Below, piece after piece: positions 30,591 to 35,109 of a stretch of 35,109 bases of DNA (positions within the stretch are counted from its first letter, which is position 1; the number at the start of each line of letters is the position of its first letter). This DNA comes from Lachnospiraceae bacterium UBA1759 (GTDB lineage: Bacteria; Bacillota; Clostridia; Lachnospirales; Lachnospiraceae): positions 1 through 35,109 of the forward strand of contig DCHF01000036.1 in assembly GCA_002315555.1 (NCBI GenBank), written 5' to 3'. A program made the translations under genes and the position numbers. The notes below the pieces were generated by a model. It worked only from the letters and a program-made list of their open reading frames with translations, made no database searches and was not told where the DNA came from.

Positions 30591-31685
30591 ATGAAGAATT
30601 CAACAAAAGAACCCCGTAAAAACATTTTCAGCAAGTTAAGCAAGACCACGCGTAAGAATTTTGTAACCTATGCGATCGTCATCCTGGCATTCGCAATTAT
30701 GCAGACGCTGGTAAAGGCCGGTGCGGTCTCTAACCTGGTCCGCGGTCAGCTGGTCCCGATCTGCGTTTTCGCGACGATGGCGGTTTCCTTAAACCTGTGC
30801 GTCGGTATCCTCGGTGAGCTTTCCCTGGGTCACGCGGGCTTCATGTCCGTCGGTGCATTCAGTGGAGCGGTAGCCATCGCCTGTATGGAATCCGCGATTC
30901 CGAGCCCGATCATCCGTCTGATCCTCGGTATGCTGGTCGGTGCGGTATTCGCAGCGATTGCAGGTGTGATCATCGGTATCCCGGTACTTAAATTAAACGG
31001 TGACTATCTGGCCATCGTTACGCTGGCATTCGGCGAGATCATCCGCAGTATCTTCACGAACGTCTATGTGTCACTGGATTCACAGGGTCTGCATTTCTCG
31101 ATGCTGAACCGTATCAAGGCTGCGGAAGACGGCAAGATGATCATTAACGGCGCCATCGGCCTTACGGGTATCAAGCCCATCGCCACCTTCTTAATGGCAA
31201 CCGTGCTGCTTTTAGTTACGCTGATCATCGTTTTCAACCTGATCAATTCCAAGACCGGACGTGCCGTCATGGCACTCCGCGACAATAAGATCGCCGCACA
31301 GAGCATCGGTATCTCCATTCCGAAGTTCAAGCTCATGGCCTTTGTCATTTCCGCAGCGATCGCCGGTGCGGCAGGCACCATGTTCGCCGAGAACTATTCC
31401 ACGATGCTCGCAACCAAATTCGACTTCAACACCTCGATCCTGATCCTGGTATTTGTCGTTCTGGGCGGCCTCGGCAATATCCGCGGTTCCATCATCGCAG
31501 CCGCCGTTCTGACGCTGCTTCCGGAGCTTCTCCGCGCAGTTGCCGATTACCGTATGCTGGCATATGCGATCGTCCTGATCGTCGTCATGATCTTCAAGAA
31601 TTCACCGGCCATCCAGTCCAAAATGGCTGTGCTTAAGGTGAAGATGCTGAAGAACAAGCCCGCGAAGAAGGGAAAGGAGGCATAA
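30591..31685 (+). CDS. livM: Branched-chain amino acid ABC transporter permease LivM
   Basis: Second permease, 364 residues. About the first 30 residues are basic and cytosolic, then about nine membrane segments. CVGILGELSLGHAGFMSVGA is the family hallmark, and SKTGRAVMALRDNKIAAQSIGI is the coupling loop. The C-terminus is lysine rich (KMLKNKPAKKGKEA). It heterodimerises with LivH. It is followed after 3 bases by livG, whose RBS (AAGGAGG) lies within the last livM codons. Confidence 0.95.
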   Translation: MKNSTKEPRKNIFSKLSKTTRKNFVTYAIVILAFAIMQTLVKAGAVSNLVRGQLVPICVFATMAVSLNLCVGILGELSLGHAGFMSVGAFSGAVAIACMESAIPSPIIRLILGMLVGAVFAAIAGVIIGIPVLKLNGDYLAIVTLAFGEIIRSIFTNVYVSLDSQGLHFSMLNRIKAAEDGKMIINGAIGLTGIKPIATFLMATVLLLVTLIIVFNLINSKTGRAVMALRDNKIAAQSIGISIPKFKLMAFVISAAIAGAAGTMFAENYSTMLATKFDFNTSILILVFVVLGGLGNIRGSIIAAAVLTLLPELLRAVADYRMLAYAIVLIVVMIFKNSPAIQSKMAVLKVKMLKNKPAKKGKEA

Positions 31686-31688
31686 GAC

Positions 31689-32528
31689 ATGGCAACAGAG
31701 ACTAAAATGGTTCCGTATCCGAGCAAATCGATCGTTCCGGAACGTGACGTCAATGAAAGACCCGTTCTTGAGGCCATGCACCTCGGCATCACCTTTGGCG
31801 GTCTTCACGCAGTAGAAGAGTTCAATATCACTGTCGGTAAAACAGAGATCGCCGGTCTCATCGGCCCGAACGGAGCCGGAAAGACCACCGTCTTCAACTT
31901 ACTGACTAAAGTTTATCAGCCCACCACCGGTACGATCCTGCTTGACGGTAAAGATACCTCCAGCATGAATTCCGTAGCGGTCAATAAAGCCGGCATTGCC
32001 CGTACCTTCCAGAATATCCGTCTGTTCAACAACCTGACAGTTGAGGACAATGTCAAGCTCGGCCTTCACAATTCCATCAAGTACACGACCATCGAGGGTA
32101 TCCTCCGTATGCCGCGTTACTGGAAGAACGAGAAGGAAGCACATGAAAAAGCCATGGATCTTCTGAAGATCTTTGATATGCAGGATATGGCAAATCTGAA
32201 GGCCTCCAGCCTTCCGTACGGTGCACAGCGCCGTCTTGAGATCGTCCGCGCACTGGCAACGGATCCGAAGCTTCTGCTTCTGGACGAGCCGGCCGCAGGT
32301 ATGAACCCGTCGGAGACCGCCGAGCTCATGAACACGATCCGTCAGATCCGCGACGATTTCCAGATCGCCATTATGCTGATCGAGCACGATATGAATCTGG
32401 TCATGGGTGTTTGCGAAGGCATCGCCGTATTAAACTACGGCAAGATCATCGCGAAAGGCACCCCGAGCGAGATCCAGAACAATCAGGAAGTAATCGAAGC
32501 TTACCTCGGCAAGCAGAAGGAGGCTTAA
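31689..32528 (+). CDS. livG: Branched-chain amino acid ABC transporter ATP-binding protein LivG
   Basis: Cytosolic ABC ATPase, 279 residues. Walker A is GPNGAGKTT (59-67), the signature region is LPYGAQRRLEIVRAL, a normal LivG variant of LSGGQ, and Walker B is LLLLDEPAAGMNP. The C-terminal KIIAKGTPSEI block is typical of LivG. An N-terminal extension of about 25 residues precedes the first strand, longer than in E. coli LivG, and the AAGGAGG site supports this start. It dimerises with LivF, which starts one base after its stop. Confidence 0.95.
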   Translation: MATETKMVPYPSKSIVPERDVNERPVLEAMHLGITFGGLHAVEEFNITVGKTEIAGLIGPNGAGKTTVFNLLTKVYQPTTGTILLDGKDTSSMNSVAVNKAGIARTFQNIRLFNNLTVEDNVKLGLHNSIKYTTIEGILRMPRYWKNEKEAHEKAMDLLKIFDMQDMANLKASSLPYGAQRRLEIVRALATDPKLLLLDEPAAGMNPSETAELMNTIRQIRDDFQIAIMLIEHDMNLVMGVCEGIAVLNYGKIIAKGTPSEIQNNQEVIEAYLGKQKEA

Positions 32529-32529
32529 T

Positions 32530-33237
32530 ATGGCAATGCTTGAAGTGAATGATATCAACGTATATTACGGCAGCATCCATGCCATCAAGGGCATCAGCTT
32601 TGAGGTCAATGAGGGTGAGATCATTTCCCTGATCGGTGCCAACGGTGCCGGTAAGACCACCTCGTTACATACCATTTCCGGTCTTTTAAAGTCCACGACC
32701 GGTTCCATGAATTTCATGGGTACCGATCTCATGAAGACACCGGCGGACAAGATCGTGTCCCTCGGTCTTGCTCATGTACCGGAAGGAAGACGTATCTTCC
32801 AGGGCATGGACGTGGAAGAGAACCTGGACATGGGTGCGTACACGCAGCCCAACAGTTCCATTAAAGCCAGCAAAGAGATCGTTTTCGATCGTTTCCCGCG
32901 CTTAAAGGAACGTCGTCATCAGATCGCCGGTACTCTTTCCGGCGGTGAACAGCAGATGCTCGCCATCGGCCGTGCGCTGATGAGTAAGCCCAAGCTTCTC
33001 ATGCTGGATGAGCCGTCCATGGGTCTGGCTCCGATCCTGGTCGATGAGATCTTCGATATCATCAAGACCCTGAACAAGAGCGGCACGACCATTCTCCTCG
33101 TTGAACAGAACGCGCAGATGGCTCTTTCCATCGCCGATCGCGGTTATGTTCTGGAGACCGGTAAGATCGTTTTGGCCGATGACGCAAAGAATCTTCTGAA
33201 CAATGATCAGATCCGTAAGGCATACCTCGGCGGCTGA
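32530..33237 (+). CDS. livF: Branched-chain amino acid ABC transporter ATP-binding protein LivF
   Basis: Second ABC ATPase of the importer, 235 residues, standard LivF length. INVYYGSIHAIKGISF opens the domain, Walker A is GANGAGKTT (36-44), the signature is TLSGGEQQMLAIGRAL, Walker B is LLMLDEPSMGLAP, and the switch region is TTILLVEQNAQMAL, characteristic of LivF. The protein ends with the conserved IRKAYLGG. It is the last gene of livJHMGF, and a terminator follows within 40 bases. Confidence 0.96.
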   Translation: MAMLEVNDINVYYGSIHAIKGISFEVNEGEIISLIGANGAGKTTSLHTISGLLKSTTGSMNFMGTDLMKTPADKIVSLGLAHVPEGRRIFQGMDVEENLDMGAYTQPNSSIKASKEIVFDRFPRLKERRHQIAGTLSGGEQQMLAIGRALMSKPKLLMLDEPSMGLAPILVDEIFDIIKTLNKSGTTILLVEQNAQMALSIADRGYVLETGKIVLADDAKNLLNNDQIRKAYLGG

Positions 33238-33273
33238 CAGGTAACGGTTTTCTATAAACAAAGCATAAAGAGC

Positions 33274-33317
33274 AAAGACGTTCTTACACAAATATGTAAG
33301 AGCGTCTTTTTGTTTTG
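33274..33317 (+). terminator. liv operon terminator
   Basis: A 15-bp stem AAAGACGTTCTTACA (33274-33288) with TGTAAGAGCGTCTTT (33295-33309), one T-G wobble, 6-base loop, then TTTGTTTT. Confidence 0.9.
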
Positions 33318-33324
33318 ATATTAT
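33316..33324 (+). promoter_or_regulatory. Possible extended -10 promoter of the acetolactate synthase gene
   Basis: TGA-TATTAT directly follows the liv terminator, with no convincing -35. It would start transcription near 33331, about 60 bases before the gene. Confidence 0.3.
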
Positions 33325-33390
33325 CCGTCGGTTGCAGGAAAAGAAGATACATCCGGTACAGCGGAAAATTTCAATAGTATGAGGTACATT

Positions 33391-35040
33391 ATGGAAAATG
33401 ATAATACAAAAAATACGGCCCAGGTCCTGGTCGATGCACTGGTCAATGAAGGCGTAGACACGATCTTCGGCATTCCCGGCGAAGAGACCCTGGACCTGAT
33501 GTTTGCCATCCAAAAGAGCGGGATCCGCTTTATTCTTACGCGCCATGAACAGGGTGCCGCCTTTATGGCGGATGTATACGGCCGATTGACCGGAAAGGCC
33601 GGAGTATGTCTGTCAACGCTGGGACCCGGCGCGACAAATCTGGTCACCGGAGTTGCGGACGCCTTCCTGGACGGTGCGCCGCTCGTTGCCATCACCGGAC
33701 AGGTCAGCACCGACCGCATGCAGCTGACCAGCCACCAGTATTTAGACCTGGAAGGCATGTTCACCCCCATCACCAAAAGAACCAAACAGATCATCCGCCC
33801 CGATACTGTCGGCGAGATCGTGCGTCTGGCCTTTAAATACGCAGAAAGCGGGAAGCCCGGCGCAACTCACATCGACCTCCCGAAAAACATTGCGAAGATG
33901 CCTGCGAATGCCAAACCGCTGATGCGTCAACTCCCGCAGGTGACGTATGCAAACCCGCAGCATATCTCGACTGCGGCAAAGCTTATCGAACGCGCAAAGA
34001 ATCCGATCATCCTTATCGGCGCGGGGGCCGTCCGGAACGAAGCCTGCGCCGCAATCACCGAACTGGTCAACCGGCTTCATATACCTGCGGTCCATACCAT
34101 GATGGCCAAGGGCGTCGTCTCCAGAGATAATCCTTACAGCCTCGGGACTGTAGGCATTCCGCAGAAGGATTTTGTGAATGAAGCTTTCCGGATGGCCGAT
34201 ACCGTGATCGCCATCGGTTATGACATCGTGGAATGCGCACCGTCCAAATGGGACGCGACCCAAGGAATGACGATCATTCACATTGATACCCAGCCGGCCG
34301 ATGTCAACCGCGATTACCAGCCTGCCGTTGAGGTCGTCGGCGAGATCAGCGAGAGTATCTACGAACTCCTTCGCCAGGTCAAGGGCGTAAAGGCCCCTGT
34401 TGAAATGCTGAAGGTCCGCCGGGCGATGCGCGACGACCACGAAGCTCTTGCAAACAGCAACGATTATCCGATGAAACCCGCTCGCATACTGGCGGACGTC
34501 CGGGAACTGATGGGTCCGGAGGACATACTTTTAAGCGACGTCGGCGCGCATAAAATGTGGATCGCCCGCGAATACGAATGTCAGAATCCGAATACCTGCC
34601 TGATTTCCAACGGTTTTGCCAGCATGGGCTTTGCGGTTCCCGGTGCTTTTGCGGCCAAGCTCCTCAATCCCGGTAAAAAGGTACTTGCAGTCTGCGGCGA
34701 CGGTGGTTTTATGATGAACAGCCAGGAACTGGAGACCGCCGTGCGAGAGAAACAGCCCTTTGTCACCCTGATCTGGGAGGACAGCCATTACGGTCTGATC
34801 AAGTGGAAGGAAGAAGAGCAGTTTAATGGTGAGAGCTGCTATGTTTCCTTCACCAATCCGGACTTTAAAGCCCTGGCGGAAGCGATGGGCTGCAAAGGCT
34901 ACCGCGTGGAAAAGGCGGAGGATCTGATTCCGACACTGAATGAGGCTTTCTCACAAAACGTCCCAAGCGTTGTCACCGTTCAGGTGGATTACAGCGAAAA
35001 CATGAAGCTTTCCGAGAATCTGAGACGCTTCCGAGCGTAA
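33391..35040 (+). CDS. alsS: Acetolactate synthase, catabolic (AlsS) type
   Basis: Thiamine-diphosphate enzyme condensing two pyruvates to 2-acetolactate, cytosolic, 549 residues. The activating Glu is Glu53 in TRHEQGAAFMADVYGRLTG. The ThDP/metal motif starts at GDGG (Asp437) and continues to WEDSHY with Asp464, 27 residues later; catabolic Als enzymes have an Asp at this place whereas IlvB-type enzymes usually have Asn. This and the lack of an ilvN regulatory gene nearby suggest the FAD-independent catabolic branch making acetoin or butanediol precursors. No alsD is within the window, though only 69 bases follow. ATG 33391 has GAGG six bases upstream; an earlier ATG at 33379 overlaps that RBS. 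An anabolic role feeding valine/leucine synthesis is possible. Confidence 0.88.
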   Translation: MENDNTKNTAQVLVDALVNEGVDTIFGIPGEETLDLMFAIQKSGIRFILTRHEQGAAFMADVYGRLTGKAGVCLSTLGPGATNLVTGVADAFLDGAPLVAITGQVSTDRMQLTSHQYLDLEGMFTPITKRTKQIIRPDTVGEIVRLAFKYAESGKPGATHIDLPKNIAKMPANAKPLMRQLPQVTYANPQHISTAAKLIERAKNPIILIGAGAVRNEACAAITELVNRLHIPAVHTMMAKGVVSRDNPYSLGTVGIPQKDFVNEAFRMADTVIAIGYDIVECAPSKWDATQGMTIIHIDTQPADVNRDYQPAVEVVGEISESIYELLRQVKGVKAPVEMLKVRRAMRDDHEALANSNDYPMKPARILADVRELMGPEDILLSDVGAHKMWIAREYECQNPNTCLISNGFASMGFAVPGAFAAKLLNPGKKVLAVCGDGGFMMNSQELETAVREKQPFVTLIWEDSHYGLIKWKEEEQFNGESCYVSFTNPDFKALAEAMGCKGYRVEKAEDLIPTLNEAFSQNVPSVVTVQVDYSENMKLSENLRRFRA

Positions 35041-35109
35041 CAGAGCGAGCGGAATTCAAAACGGAGCGATTCCGTCAGAAAGTACAAGTCATGACCACCC
35101 GTCAAACGG
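35041..35109. other. Window end, no recognised feature
   Basis: The 69 bases after the acetolactate synthase stop contain a small CGGA/TCCG hairpin (around 35061-35073) without a T run. No further gene start is supported before the edge. Confidence 0.3.

Overview
The window looks like chromosomal DNA of a low-to-moderate GC Gram-positive anaerobe, most likely a Clostridia member of the Lachnospiraceae type (an inference from gene content). Supporting signs are a T-box riboswitch, a CIRCE element ahead of groESL, many lipobox substrate-binding proteins, YolD, DUF1292 and DUF4317 family proteins, a split ThrE exporter, and strong TTGACA/TATAAT-like promoters with AGGAGG ribosome binding sites. 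I see no phage, transposon, CRISPR array, tRNA or rRNA. Most of it is core metabolism and transport, and I do not see a whole new defence or biosynthetic system.

Layout. 53-1977 (minus): a Y-family DNA polymerase and a YolD-like partner, divergent from the next operon. 2176-7864 (plus): a DUF1292 protein, MsrA and a four-gene potassium-uptake block (TrkH/KtrB-type channel, single-RCK KtrA, double-RCK TrkA, second TrkH), then argS, possibly by read-through. 9791-11245 (minus): rho, convergent with argS across terminators. 11395-13525: CIRCE-controlled groES-groEL. 13678-18418: an oligosaccharide ABC importer (two permeases, then the binding protein; no ATPase) and a cytosolic GH5 beta-glucanase-like enzyme. 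18435-21720: a tryptophan-type T-box controlling a TrpX-TrpY-TrpZ-like ABC transporter. 21785-23055: split threonine/serine exporter. 23208-24833 (minus): a DUF4317-GNAT fusion, divergent from an alpha/beta hydrolase (25037-26011). 26136-28242: eukaryotic-type NADP isocitrate dehydrogenase plus an AroD homologue with altered catalytic residues. 28348-33317: a complete livJHMGF branched-chain amino acid transporter. 33391-35040: a catabolic-type acetolactate synthase.

The genes describe a heterotrophic fermenter that invests in uptake of sugars, tryptophan and branched-chain amino acids and in potassium homeostasis. Expression of binding proteins appears to be tuned by intercistronic hairpins. 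The most unusual points are the AroD-like protein, whose Schiff-base lysine and general-base histidine positions are Arg and Asn, and the fused DUF4317-acetyltransferase. A Trp codon can be placed in the specifier loop of the T-box, which gives a specific regulatory prediction. Promoter, terminator and operator calls are by eye, and family assignments come from motifs without database searches.
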